Assembly (NCBI RefSeq): GCF_017876405.1
Contig: NZ_JAGINW010000001.1
Span: forward strand, 6,523,203 to 6,587,202
Source: Kibdelosporangium banguiense
GTDB taxonomy: Bacteria > Actinomycetota > Actinomycetes > Mycobacteriales > Pseudonocardiaceae
Direction of reading: 5' to 3'
DNA: 64,000 bases
Positions 28,956-45,500 of the stretch are shown here, one piece after another. Within the stretch, counting starts at the first letter, position 1. Every line of letters starts with the position of its first letter. The notes beneath the pieces are model-generated. The model had not been told where the DNA came from. It saw nothing but the letters and a program-made list of their open reading frames with translations, and ran no database searches. The position numbers were made by a program, and so were the translations under genes.

Positions 28956-31952
28956 GTGAGCGACGAGAAGAGGCTTCTCGACTATCTCAGGCGAGCCACA
29001 GCAGACCTCCGGGACACTCGCAGACGGCTCGCCGAGGCCGAACAACGGATCGAGAACGAGCCGATCGCCATTGTGGCGATGAGTTGCCGCTATCCGGGTG
29101 GTGCGAATTCGCCCGAGGAACTGTGGGACCTGCTGGCCGACGGCGTGGACGCGGTCTCCGGATTCCCGGACGACCGCGGCTGGGACCCTGGCATCTACGA
29201 CCCCGAGCCCAGCCCAGGCAAGACGTACGCCAACCAAGGCGGATTCCTGCACGATGCCGGCGATTTCGACGCCGCGTTCTTCGGGACCAGCCCGAACGAG
29301 GCCCGTGCGATGGATCCGCAGCAGCGTGTGCTGCTGGAGATCTGCTGGGAGGCCGTCGAACGCGCAGGCATCGATCCGCATTCGCTGAAAGGCAGTCCCA
29401 CCGGGGTTTTCGCGGGCGTGATGTATCACGACTACGCGCTGGGCAACGAGCCTGGCAGCACCAGCGGCGGCAGCCTGGTCACCGGCCGGGTCGCCTACAC
29501 GTTGGGCCTTGAAGGACCGGCGGTTTCGGTCGACACCGCGTGTTCGTCCTCTTTGGTCGCACTGCATTGGGCTGTACAGGCATTGCGTCAGGGCGATTGC
29601 ACGCTCGCGCTCGCCGGTGGCGTGACGGTGATGTCGACGCCCGAGATGTTCGTGTACTTCAGCACCCAGCGTGGGCTGGCCCGGGACGGCCGCTGCAAGT
29701 CGTTCGCGGCGTCCACTGACGGCATGGGCTGGGCAGAAGGCGCCGGTGTGGTGTTGCTGGAAAAGCTCTCGGACGCTCGCCGAAACGGACATCCCGTGCT
29801 GGCGGTCATCCGCGGATCGGCCGTCAACCAGGACGGCGCTTCCAATGGGCTGACCGCGCCCAACGGCCCGTCACAGCAACGAGTCATCCGCAAGGCGCTC
29901 GCCGACGCCAAACTGTCCACATCAGATGTTGATGCCGTCGAGGCGCACGGCACCGGAACAACGCTGGGTGACCCGATTGAAGCCCAGGCCGTGATCGCGA
30001 CCTACGGTCAGGACCGGGAACTGCCGTTGTGGCTCGGGTCGATCAAGTCGAACGTGGGGCACGCACAGGCCGCAGCAGGCATCGCAGGCGTGATCAAAAT
30101 GGTTCTGGCGATGCGGCACGGTGTACTGCCCCAGACCCTGCACGTGGACGAGCCGACACCGCACGTCGATTGGGACGCGGGAAACGTGAAGCTGCTGACC
30201 GAGCGGCAACCATGGCCGCAGACCGGCCGTCCACGGCGAGCCGGGATTTCGTCGTTCGGCATCAGCGGGACCAACGTGCACGTGATCGTCGAGCAGGCCG
30301 ACGAACCCGCGAAGCCAGGCGAGGCCAGCCTCGGTGTGGTGCCGTGGGTGATCTCCGGCCACACGCCGCTGGCCCTCGCCGCCCAGGCCGCTCAACTGTC
30401 GCAAGTGGACGGAAACCCGGCCGACACCGGTTTCTCGCTGGCCACCGGCCGCGCGGTGCTGGAGCATCGCGCGGCTGTGATCGGCCCGGACTTCTCCCGT
30501 GGCCTGCAGGCGTTGGCCGCGGATCTGCCATCGCCCAATATCGTCCATGGGTCGGGACGACCAGGCCTGACCGCGTTCCTGTTCCCTGGGCTGGGCTCCC
30601 AGCGACTGGGAATGGGGCGCGAGCTGCACGGCGTGTATCCCGTGTTCGCGGCCGCGTTGGACGCAGTGATCACGGAGCTCGACAAGCACCTTGAGCGCCC
30701 TCTTCGCGAGGTGATGTGGGGCGAGGACGAAGATCTGCTCGACCAGGCCGCGTTCGGGCAGACTGCGATGTTCGCGATCGAGGTCGCGCTGTTCCGTCTG
30801 GTCGAGTCGTGGGGTGTGCGACCGGACTACCTGGCCGGGCACTCGGCCGGCGACATCGTGGCCGCGTATGTCAGCGGAGTTCTGTCCCTTGAGGACGCCG
30901 CGAAGCTGGCCGCGGTCCGGGGGCGGTTGATGCAGGCGCTGCCCCCAGGCGGTGTCATGGTCGCGGTTCAGGCGACTGAGGACGAGATCACGCCGTTGCT
31001 GACCGCGAGTGTGTCGATCGCGGCGATCAACGGACCGCAGTCGGTCGTGATCGCGGGTGCGCAAGCCGAGGTCCTGGGTATCGCGGGCAGGTTCGAGAAG
31101 GCCAAACGGCTCAAGATCTCACTCGCCGCGCATTCGCCGCTGATAGAACCGATGCTCACCGAGTTCCGGGCGGCGATCGCAGGCATCACGTTCGGCACGC
31201 CGACGATCCCCCTGATCACTGACATGGGCTCGATTGACTACTGGGCCCGGCACCTGCGCGACGCAGTGAGGTTCGCCGATGCCATCGGCACTCTCGTCAG
31301 CGAAGGTGTCACGACATTCATCGAGCTCGGGCCGGATCGCACGCTCAGCGCGGTGGGCCAGGCATGCGCCGGCGAGGCCACGTTCATCCCCGTTCTTCGC
31401 CGTGATCGGGCCGAGGAACCAGAGATTGTGACCGCGCTCGCCGCTGCGCACGTTGCCGGAGTCCGTGTCGACTGGCCGGTCTTCTTCGCCGGTGCCAGCC
31501 GGGTCGACCTGCCGACGTACGCCTTCCAACGCAAGCGTTATTGGATTGACGCGCAGTCCAAGAGCACAGAAGAGCCCCCGGTGGCCGAACACATCGCCAG
31601 GTTCACGGGGACACAGCGCGAACTGCTCAACCTGGTCCGCCGGCATGTCGCCGCAGTGCTCGGCCACGACACGATCGCGGAGATCGCGCCAGATCGTGCG
31701 TTCAAGGAGCTGGGGTTCGACTCACTGGCGGCGATCGAGGTGCGCAAGCGACTGAGCACGGCAACCGGTGTGCCGCTGCCCGTGACGTTGATCTTCGACT
31801 ATCCGACGCCCCGGGCCGCCGCCGAGTTCATCGGCGGGCACATCGGACCGGGCAGCGCCGAGGAGTCCGACGCGCTTGCGTTCACCGACTTCACCAACGC
31901 CACGGACGAGCAGCTGTTCGAAGCGTTGGACCGCGAGCTGGGAATCTCCTAG
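28956..31952 (+). CDS. Type I polyketide synthase 3: module 6 (KS-AT-ACP)
   Basis: 998 residues from the GTG at 28956, chosen because GAGGGGAAG (28938-28946) lies 9 bases upstream and the protein then starts with the usual docking coil SDEKRLLDYLRRATADLRDT. Upstream in-frame TTG and ATG codons lack a ribosome site. KS has Cys196 and its two His motifs. The AT keeps Ser630 and His726 but has GLGSQ (545-549) instead of GQGSQ, GHSAGD instead of GHS(I/V)GE, and LAAH (723-726) instead of HAFH. The ACP has Ser923. There is no KR, DH or ER, so the beta-keto group should stay. The last residues (DEQLFEALDRELGIS) are a docking tail. This is the only module predicted to leave a ketone, and its AT may take an extender other than malonyl-CoA. 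PKS4 begins 22 bases later. Confidence 0.94.
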   Translation: MSDEKRLLDYLRRATADLRDTRRRLAEAEQRIENEPIAIVAMSCRYPGGANSPEELWDLLADGVDAVSGFPDDRGWDPGIYDPEPSPGKTYANQGGFLHDAGDFDAAFFGTSPNEARAMDPQQRVLLEICWEAVERAGIDPHSLKGSPTGVFAGVMYHDYALGNEPGSTSGGSLVTGRVAYTLGLEGPAVSVDTACSSSLVALHWAVQALRQGDCTLALAGGVTVMSTPEMFVYFSTQRGLARDGRCKSFAASTDGMGWAEGAGVVLLEKLSDARRNGHPVLAVIRGSAVNQDGASNGLTAPNGPSQQRVIRKALADAKLSTSDVDAVEAHGTGTTLGDPIEAQAVIATYGQDRELPLWLGSIKSNVGHAQAAAGIAGVIKMVLAMRHGVLPQTLHVDEPTPHVDWDAGNVKLLTERQPWPQTGRPRRAGISSFGISGTNVHVIVEQADEPAKPGEASLGVVPWVISGHTPLALAAQAAQLSQVDGNPADTGFSLATGRAVLEHRAAVIGPDFSRGLQALAADLPSPNIVHGSGRPGLTAFLFPGLGSQRLGMGRELHGVYPVFAAALDAVITELDKHLERPLREVMWGEDEDLLDQAAFGQTAMFAIEVALFRLVESWGVRPDYLAGHSAGDIVAAYVSGVLSLEDAAKLAAVRGRLMQALPPGGVMVAVQATEDEITPLLTASVSIAAINGPQSVVIAGAQAEVLGIAGRFEKAKRLKISLAAHSPLIEPMLTEFRAAIAGITFGTPTIPLITDMGSIDYWARHLRDAVRFADAIGTLVSEGVTTFIELGPDRTLSAVGQACAGEATFIPVLRRDRAEEPEIVTALAAAHVAGVRVDWPVFFAGASRVDLPTYAFQRKRYWIDAQSKSTEEPPVAEHIARFTGTQRELLNLVRRHVAAVLGHDTIAEIAPDRAFKELGFDSLAAIEVRKRLSTATGVPLPVTLIFDYPTPRAAAEFIGGHIGPGSAEESDALAFTDFTNATDEQLFEALDRELGIS

Positions 31953-31974
31953 CGCCAACGGGAGAAGGTTGTAG

Positions 31975-36516
<4,542 letters not shown>

Positions 36517-36552
36517 CGCGGCCTTTGTGTGCGGAAAAGGACACGGTGAGAC

Positions 36553-39500
36553 ATGGCCAACGACGAGAAGCTGCTCGAGTACCTCAAGAAAGTGACCGCG
36601 GATCTGCACCAGACCCGCAAACGCCTGCAGGACCTCGAGGGCCGGGACGCCGAGCCGATCGCGATCGTGGCGATGAGCTGCCGATACCCCGGTGGCGTCC
36701 GGACGCCCGAGGACCTCTGGCAACTGCTGGCCGAGGGCCGGGACGCGCTCTCCCAGTTCCCTGCCGACCGTGGCTGGAATCTTGACCAGTTGCGCGGCAC
36801 CGATCCGCAGGCCGCGGGCACGAGTCATGTCAACGAAGGCGGCTTCGTCCACGACATCGCCGGTTTCGACCCCGGTTTCTTCGGCATGAGCCCCAAGGAG
36901 GCGCTGGGCACCGACCCGCAGCAGCGGCTGATGCTCGAGGTCTGCTGGGAGGCCTTCGAACGAGCCGGGATCAACCCGGATTCGCTGCGGGGCAAACAGG
37001 TCGGTGTGTTCGCCGGGTCCGGGATCCAGGACTACGAGTACCTGCTGGACGCCGTGCCGGAGGTCGCCGAGGCGTACATGACCACCGGCAACTCGGCCGC
37101 TGTGATCTCCGGCCGGATCGCGTACACGTTCGGCCTCGAAGGCCCGGCGGTCACTGTGGACACTGCGTGTTCGTCCTCTTTGGTCGCACTGCACCTCGCC
37201 GCGCAGGCTTTACGGCAGAAGGAATGCTCGCTCGCGCTCGCCGGTGGCGTGATGGTGATGTCCACGCCCGCGCCTTTCATCGCGTTCAGCCGCCAGCGTG
37301 GGCTGGCGCCGGATGGTCGGTGCAAGGCGTTCTCGGAGTCCGCTGACGGCACGGGTTGGTCTGAAGGTGCCGGTGTTCTCCTGCTGGAACGTCTTTCCGA
37401 CGCGCAACGCAACGGCCATCCGGTGCTGGCGATCGTGCGTGGCTCGGCGATCAACCAGGATGGTGCCTCCAACGGCCTGACCGCGCCCAACGGTCTGGCC
37501 CAGCAACGCGTGATCCGCCAGGCGTTGGCGAACGCGCAGGTCCCGGCGTCACAGGTCGACGTGGTCGAAGGCCACGGCACCGGCACGACACTCGGTGACC
37601 CGATCGAAGCACAGGCCCTCGTTCAGACTTACGGCCAGGATCGCGAACGGCCGCTGCTGCTCGGCTCGATCAAGTCGAACATCGGGCACGCGCAGGCGGC
37701 GGCCGGTGTCGGCGGAATCATCAAGATGGTGATGGCCATGCGCAACGGCCTGATCCCGAAGACACTGCACGTGTCCGAGCCGTCGACTCACGTCGACTGG
37801 GACGCGGGCGCAGTGCGGTTGCTGACCGAGGCGCAGCCTTGGCCGCGGCGTGACTACCCGCGCCGGGCGGGCGTTTCCTCGTTCGGCCTGAGCGGCACCA
37901 ACGCGCATGTGATCATCGAGCAGGCTCCCGCGGTCGAGTTGGACGACGACCCGGAGCCGGAGGACTGGCCTGCCCGAACGCCGCTGCCGTGGCTGGTGTC
38001 CGCCCGCAGCGAGGAAGCTTTGCGGGCGCAGGCGTCACGGCTGCTGGATCACATCAGCGACCAGCCTGACATCGATATCGCCTACTCGTTGGCGACTTCC
38101 CGGGCGGCGTTGGAACACCGGGCGGTCGTCCTGGCGGACAACCGTGAAGCGGTGCTGTCCGGCCTGGCAGCGCTCGTCTCGGGGGAGATCAAGGCTGGTG
38201 TCCACAAAGGAACAGTTTCGGGCGGGCTGACGGCATTCCTGTTCACCGGCCAGGGCGCGCAGCGGCTGGGGATGGGCCGGGAGCTGTACGCGACGTTCCC
38301 GGCGTTCGCCGACGCGATGGACACGGTGCTGGCGAACCTGGACGTGCCGGACGTGGTGTTCGGTACCGACGCCGAGTTGCTGGACCAGACGGGCAACGCG
38401 CAGCCGGCGTTGTTCGCCATCGAGGTCGCGCTGTACCGGCTGATCGAGTCGTGGGGCATCAGGCCCGACTTCCTGGCCGGGCACTCGATCGGGGAGATCG
38501 CCGCCGCGCACGTGGCCGGTGTTCTGTCCCTTGAGGACGCCTGCGAGCTGGTCTCCGCTCGTGGCGCGCTGATGCAGGCTCTGCCCGCCGGTGGGGCGAT
38601 GGTCGCGGTGCAGGCGGCCGAGGACGAAATCCTTCCGCTGCTGACCGGCCGGGTGTCGATCGCGGCGGTCAACGGGCCGGACTCGGTGGTCATCGCCGGT
38701 GACGAGGCAGAGGTTCTCGCGATCGCAGGGCAGTTCACCCGGACCAAGCGCCTGCGCGTTTCACACGCGTTCCACTCGGTGCTGATGGACCCGATGCTGG
38801 ACGACTTCCGGCGGGTCGTACGGACGTTGACGTTCAACCCGCCGCAGATCCCCATTGTCTCCACGGTCACCGGGGATCTGGCCGGCGACATCGACACGCC
38901 TGAGTACTGGGTCAGGCATGTCCGTCAGTCGGTGCGGTTCGCTGACGGTATCCGTTGCCTGGCAGCACAAGGTGTCACGACGTACCTCGAGCTGGGGCCG
39001 GACGGCGTGCTGACCGCGATGGCCCAGCAGCAGCTCGACAATGCCGTGCTGGTCCCGATCATGCGGCGCGACCGGCCGGAACTCGAGGTCCTGATGACCG
39101 CGATCGCGCAGCTGCACGTGTCCGGGACCGGCATCGACTGGGCCGCGCTCTTCGCCGGCTCCGGCGCGAGCCGGGTGGATCTGCCGACGTATGCGTTCCA
39201 GCGTCAGCGCTACTGGGTCGAGGGCGTCGCTGGTGCCGGACTTGAATCGACTGATCATCCGTTGCTGGGCGCGGCCGTGACGCTGGCCGACTCGGACGGA
39301 GCCGTGCTCACCGGGCAGCTGTCGACGTCGACCAGCCCTTGGCTGGCTGATCACGTGGTCGGAGGGGTGATCCTGTTCCCAGGGACGGGGTTTGTGGAGC
39401 TCGCGATCCGGGCCGGTGACCAGGTCGGATGTGAGCGGCTCAGCGAGCTCACCCTGCAGGCGCCGCTCGTCTTGCCTGAGCGAGGTAGCGTTCAGATCCA

Positions 39501-42500
39501 GGTGATCGTCGGCGCGGGCGACGACTCTCGCAGCGTCACAATCCACTCCCGCCCCGACGACGGCCCATGGCTCCTGCACGCCGAGGGCATTTTGTGTGTC
39601 CCCAATGCCACATTGGGGACGTCTGATGCCCCCAATGTGGCATTGGGGGCAAAACTGTGGCCGCCGGTGGGGGCGGTGGAGATTGACGCGGGTCAGCTGT
39701 ATGGGGAGCTCGCCTCGGCTGGACTGGCGTACGGCCCGACCTTCCGAGGGCTGAAAGCAGCGTGGAAATCCGGCGATGACGTTTACGCCGAAGTGTCCTT
39801 GCCACAGCAGAATGCGGGCGCCCGGTTCGGGTTGCACCCGGCGCTGCTGGATGCCTGTCTGCACGCGGCGACCTTCACCGGAATGTTCACCGAAGGAGCT
39901 GTGCTGCCGTTCGCGTGGTCCGGTGTGGAGTTGCACGCGGCAGGCGCGACCAAGGTACGGCTGAAGCTGACGCCGCGTGGTGCGGGCGGGATCGCGGTGG
40001 AGATCGCGGACGAAACCGGGTTGCCGGTGATGTCGGTGGATTCGCTTGTGCTCAGGCCGGTTTCCGGCGAACAGCTCGCCCGTACCACTTGTCAGGACTC
40101 GCTCTACCAGGTGCAGTGGACGCCTGTGCCCGCCGGTCACACCAAAGTGTCCACACTGGACTGGGAGGACCTCGGCGGGCCGATGGACCTCGGACCGGTA
40201 CCGGACATCGTCTTCTTCCAGCCGACCGAGACGGATGTGTACGCGGCCACCCGGCAGATGCTGGACGCGATGCGGACCTGGCTCGGTGACAAGCGTCTGG
40301 CCGAGTCCCGGATGCTGGTGATCACCAGTGGTGCCATGGCTTTGCCCGGTGAGGACGTGACGGATCTGGCTGGTGCGGCGATCTGGGGCATGATCCGCAC
40401 TGCCCATCTGGAGGCGCCGGACCGGTTCCTGATCGCGGACATCGACGGCACAGCCGACATCGAAGCGATTGTGGCCTCAGGTGAGCCGCAGGTCGTGGTG
40501 CGCGGTGGCACGCTTTACGGCCCGAGGCTCGTACGGTCCCCGGCCGGCGGCACCGAGGTCGACTTCGACGGAAAGATCCTGGTCACGGGTGGGACGGGCA
40601 CGCTCGGCAGGCTGTTCGCCCGGCATTTGATCACCGAGTACGGCGTCCGCGAGATGGTGCTGACCAGCAGGCGCGGCCCGGACGCGGACGGCGCGGCCGA
40701 GCTGTGGATGGAGCTGACCGAGCTCGGCGCCGACGTCACGATCACGTCATGCGACGTCTCAGACCGGGACGCGCTCGCGATCCTTCTCGCTGAGCACCGG
40801 ATTGACGGCGTTCTGCACCTCGCGGGAGTGATCGACGACGGCGCCATCTCAACGATGACTCCCAGCCGCATGGACACTGTGTTGCGGCCGAAGGTCGATG
40901 CCGCGATCAATCTGCACGAGCTCGTCCAAGGCCCGCTGGTGATGTTCTCGTCGGCCAGCGGTGTGCTCGGTTCGCCGGGGCAGGTCAACTATGCGGCTGC
41001 CAATGCGTTCCTCGACGGTCTGGCGCAGCACCGCCGCGCCAACGGGCTTGCCGGTCAGTCGCTGGCTTGGGGCTTGTGGACCGGTGGCATGGCAGGCGAG
41101 TTGAGCGAAGCCGGCCTGTGGCGGATGAGCCGGACCGGGATTGGCGCGTTAACAGCCGAGCAAGGGCTTGCTCTGTTCGATGCCGCAGTTCGCACGGATC
41201 AGAACATGCTCGTGCCGATCCGGTTGGACGTCAAGGCGATGGGCGACGACGTGCCACCGCTGCTCCGCAACCTGGTGCGTGGCCGCCGTCGTCGCGGGGC
41301 GTCCATTACTCCCGCGGCGTCTACTGCGCTGGCCGTGTTGTCCGAATCGGAGCGTGAGGAAGCCCTGCTCGCGCTGGTCCGCACCCATGTCGCGGTGATC
41401 CTGGGGCATGGCGCGCCGGAAGCTGTCGAACCTACGCGGACGTTCAACGAGCTGGGCTTCGACTCGCTGAGCGCGGTCGAGTTCCGCAACACCCTGTCGG
41501 ATGCCGTCGGTGTGAAGCTGCCGGCGACGCTCGTGTTCGACTACCCGACACCGAGTGTTCTAGCCACACATCTCGCCCATGAAATCGGCGGCACTCAGGA
41601 GAAGACGATCGCGATCCAGTCCGCGGACATGTCCGATGACCCGATCGCGATCGTGGCGATGAGCTGCCGTTATCCGGGTGGCGTGGCGTCGCCGGAAGAT
41701 CTGTGGCGGCTGGTGGAGTCGGGCACGGACGCGGTGACCGGTTTCCCGGTCAACCGCGGCTGGGACATCGAGCGGCTCTACGACCCGGACGGCGGCCCGA
41801 ACACGACGTACACCCGGGAAGGTGGCTTCCTGCACGAGGCGGGGGAGTTCGATCCGGCGTTCTTCGGGATCAGCCCGAACGAGGCCGGGATCATGGACCC
41901 GCAGCAGTACCTGTTGCTGGAGGCCGCGTGGGAGGTGTTCGAACGGGCCGGCATCGACCCGGCCTCGCTGAAGGGCAGCTCGACCGGGTTCTACGCGGGC
42001 ATGATGTACCACGACTACGCCGCCAACAGCAGCACAGGCGCGATCGCGTCGGGTCGTGTGTCCTATGTGTTCGGATTGGAAGGCCCGTCGGTCACTGTCG
42101 ACACAGCCTGCTCGTCTTCGTTGGTGGCCTTGCACTTGGCAGTGCAGGCGTTGCGGTCAGGTGAATGCTCGCTGGCTTTGGCCGGTGGTGTGGCTGTGAT
42201 GGCCACGCCGGAGGTGTTCGTCGAGTTCAGCCGTCAGCGCGGGCTGGCCAAGGATGGCCGGTGCCGGTCGTTCTCGTCGAGCACAGACGGGACCGGCTGG
42301 GGCGAAGGCGTTGGCATGCTGCTGGTCGAGAGGCTGTCCGATGCGCGACGCAACGGGCATCCTGTGCTGGCGATCGTGCGTGGCACAGCGATCAACCAGG
42401 ATGGCGCCTCCAACGGCCTGACCGCGCCGAACGGCCCGTCTCAGCAACGCGTGATCATGCAAGCGCTTGCCAACGCCGGACTGTCTGCTTCGGATGTCGA

Positions 42501-45500
42501 TGTCGTCGAGGCACACGGCACGGGAACCACGCTCGGTGATCCGATCGAAGCCCAGGCCTTGCTCGCGACCTACGGCCAGGATCGTGCCGAGCCGTTGTGG
42601 CTGGGGTCGATCAAGTCCAACATGGGCCACACCCAGGCCGCCGCCGGTGCCGCCGGGATCATCAAGATGGTCGAGGCGATGCGGCACGGCGTGATGCCGA
42701 GGACACTGCATGTCGATGAGCCGACGCCGCAGGTGGACTGGACCAAGGGCGCCATCGAACTGCTCACCGAGGCCAGGGAGTGGGTTTCCAGCCGTCCGCG
42801 CCGCGCCGGCATCTCGTCCTTCGGCCTGAGCGGCACCAACGCGCACGTGATCATCGAGCAGGCGCCGGCCGAGGCGGCACGCCCGGAGCCGCCGATTCCC
42901 GTCGCGCCCTGGGTCGTCTCCGGCAAGACCCCACAGGCGCTGCGGGCGCAGACCGAGTCCTTGCTGTCCTCTGTGGAGGGCATGAACCCGGCGGATGTGG
43001 GATACACGCTGGCCACGCAGCGGGTCGCGTTCGAGTACCGAGCCGCGATCGTGGGCGATCGCACGATTGAGGGGGCGATCCGTGACAGGGGTGCAACGGC
43101 GTTTTTGTTCACGGGTCAGGGTGCGCAGCGATTGGGTATGGGACGTGAACTGCACGGTGTCCACCCGGTGTTCGCCAGGGCCTTCGACGCGGTGCTCGCT
43201 GAGCTGGACAAGCATTTGGATCGGCCGCTGCGGGACGTGCTCTGGGGCGACGACGAAGACCTGATCTACCAGACGTGCTACGCGCAGGCTGGATTGTTCG
43301 CGATCGAAGTCGCGTTGTATCGGCTGGTCGAATCGTGGGGGATCAAGGCTGACTATCTCGCTGGACATTCCGTCGGTGAGCTCGCTGCCGCACACGTTGC
43401 CGGAGTCATGTCGCTGGCCGACGCGGCCCGCCTGGTCGCGGCTCGCGGCCGGTTGATGCAGGCTCTGCCGTCTGGCGGCGCGATGGTCGCGGTGCAGGCG
43501 ACCGAGCACGAGCTGCTGGACTTCGTGGACGATCACGTCGACATCGCCGCGATCAACGGGCCGGATTCCGTGGTGATCTCCGGCATCGGGAGCTACGTCG
43601 ACGAGATCGCGGCGAGGTTCTCGGAAATGGGTCGTAAGACCAATCGTTTGCGGGTGTCGCACGCGTTCCACTCGGTGCTGATGGAGCCGATGCTGGCGGA
43701 GTTCCAGCGTGTCGCCGACACAGTGACCTACGCCGAGCCCTCGATTCCCGTCGTGTCCACTATGTCCGGTGAGATCGCGGATGGTCTGGACACTGCCGAA
43801 TACTGGGTCCGGCACGTGCGCGAGACCGTCCGGTTTGCCGACGGGATGGAGTACCTGGCCACCCAGGGTGTCAAGCAGTTCGTCGAACTCGGCCCGGACG
43901 CGATCCTGACCGGGATGGCTCAGCAGTCCGCGCCCGACGCGGTGATGATTCCGGCGATGCGTCGCAACAGATCAGAAGCGATCACTCTAGCGACAGCTGT
44001 CGCGCACCTTCACGTGACCGGTGTCGCAGTGGACTGGGCGACCTTCTTCGCCGGAGCCCGCCGGGTGGATCTGCCCACGTATGCCTTCCAGCGTCAAAGG
44101 TTCTGGGTCGGCACACAGGAGTATCTCGCTCACGGCTGGTACGGCGGTGCGATGCCCGAGCACCCGGTCCTGGACACTGTCGTGCCGCTCGCAGGCTCTG
44201 ACGGGATTGTCCTGACCGGCAAGCTGTCCCTGCAGAACCAGTCGTGGATAGCTGATCATGACGTTCTGGGCAGTGTGCTGCTGCCTGGCACAGGTTTTGT
44301 CGAGCTCGCCCTGTACGCGGCCGCCAAGACTGAATGCAGCATGCTGAATGAACTCACTCTGCAGACGCCGTTGATCATGCTGCCCGATGAGACCGTCCAG
44401 CTGCAGGTCACGGTCGGAGCCGAGAACGCGGGCACCCGCCCGCTCCAGATCCACTCCAGAGTCGACGACACCGCATGGACCCTCCACGCCGAGGGCATTT
44501 TGTGTGTCCCCAATGCCACATTGGGGGCATCAGATGCCCCCAATGTGGCATTGGGGACAAAACTGTGGCCGCCGGTGGGGGCGGTGGAGATTGAGCTCGG
44601 CTCGCCCTATGACGTGCTGCTCGACCGTGGGTTCGGCTACGGGCCGGCGTTCCAGGGACTGCAGAAGGCCTGGCGACGCGGTGAGGAGCTGTTCGCCGAG
44701 GTCGCGCTGCCAGACCAGGCGCACGCTGACGCCGAACGGTTCGGCATCCACCCTGGCTTGCTCGACGCCGCAATGCATGTGGCTCTGGTCGACGGCGGTA
44801 GTGACGGCGACACGGTTCTGCCGTTCGTCTGGAACAAGGTTTCCTTGTATGCCAAGGGCGCCACGCAAATCCGAGTACGGATCACCCGCCCCACGCCCGA
44901 GATCGTGTCCCTGGATGTCGCCGACATCGCGGGCAAGCCGCTGTTGTCGGTCGAGTCCGTGGTGGGCCGCCCGGTGTCGTCCGAGCAGCTCAACACCGGT
45001 AGCAACGGCCTGCTGCAGATCCAGTGGACCACGATTCCCACCCCAGCCGCGGTCGCATCGGACATCATGATGCTGGAGTGTGTCACGCCGGAAGGTGACG
45101 TCCCGACCGCCACGAGAACCCTGCTGAACCAGGTTCTCCAGGCGATCCAAGCCGCCGAAGGCCCGCTCGCGATCATCACGCGCAACGCGACGACCGCACC
45201 ACCTGATATCAAGCAAGCGCCAGTTTGGGGCTTGGTCCGGGCCGCGCAGGCCGAAAGCCCCGGTCAGTTCCAGTTGATCGACACCGACGACCCGGCCGGC
45301 AGCCTGATCCATGCCGCGATCGCGACCGGCGAGCCGGAGATCGCCATCCGCGGCCGGGAACTGCTTGTGCCACGGCTGGCCGGAGCGAGTGACGGCGAGG
45401 CGGCACCGGCGTTCCGACCGGACGGGACAGTCCTGGTCACGGGCGGGACCAGCGGAATCGGCGCCCTGGTGGCCCGTCATCTGGTGACCCGGTACGGCGT

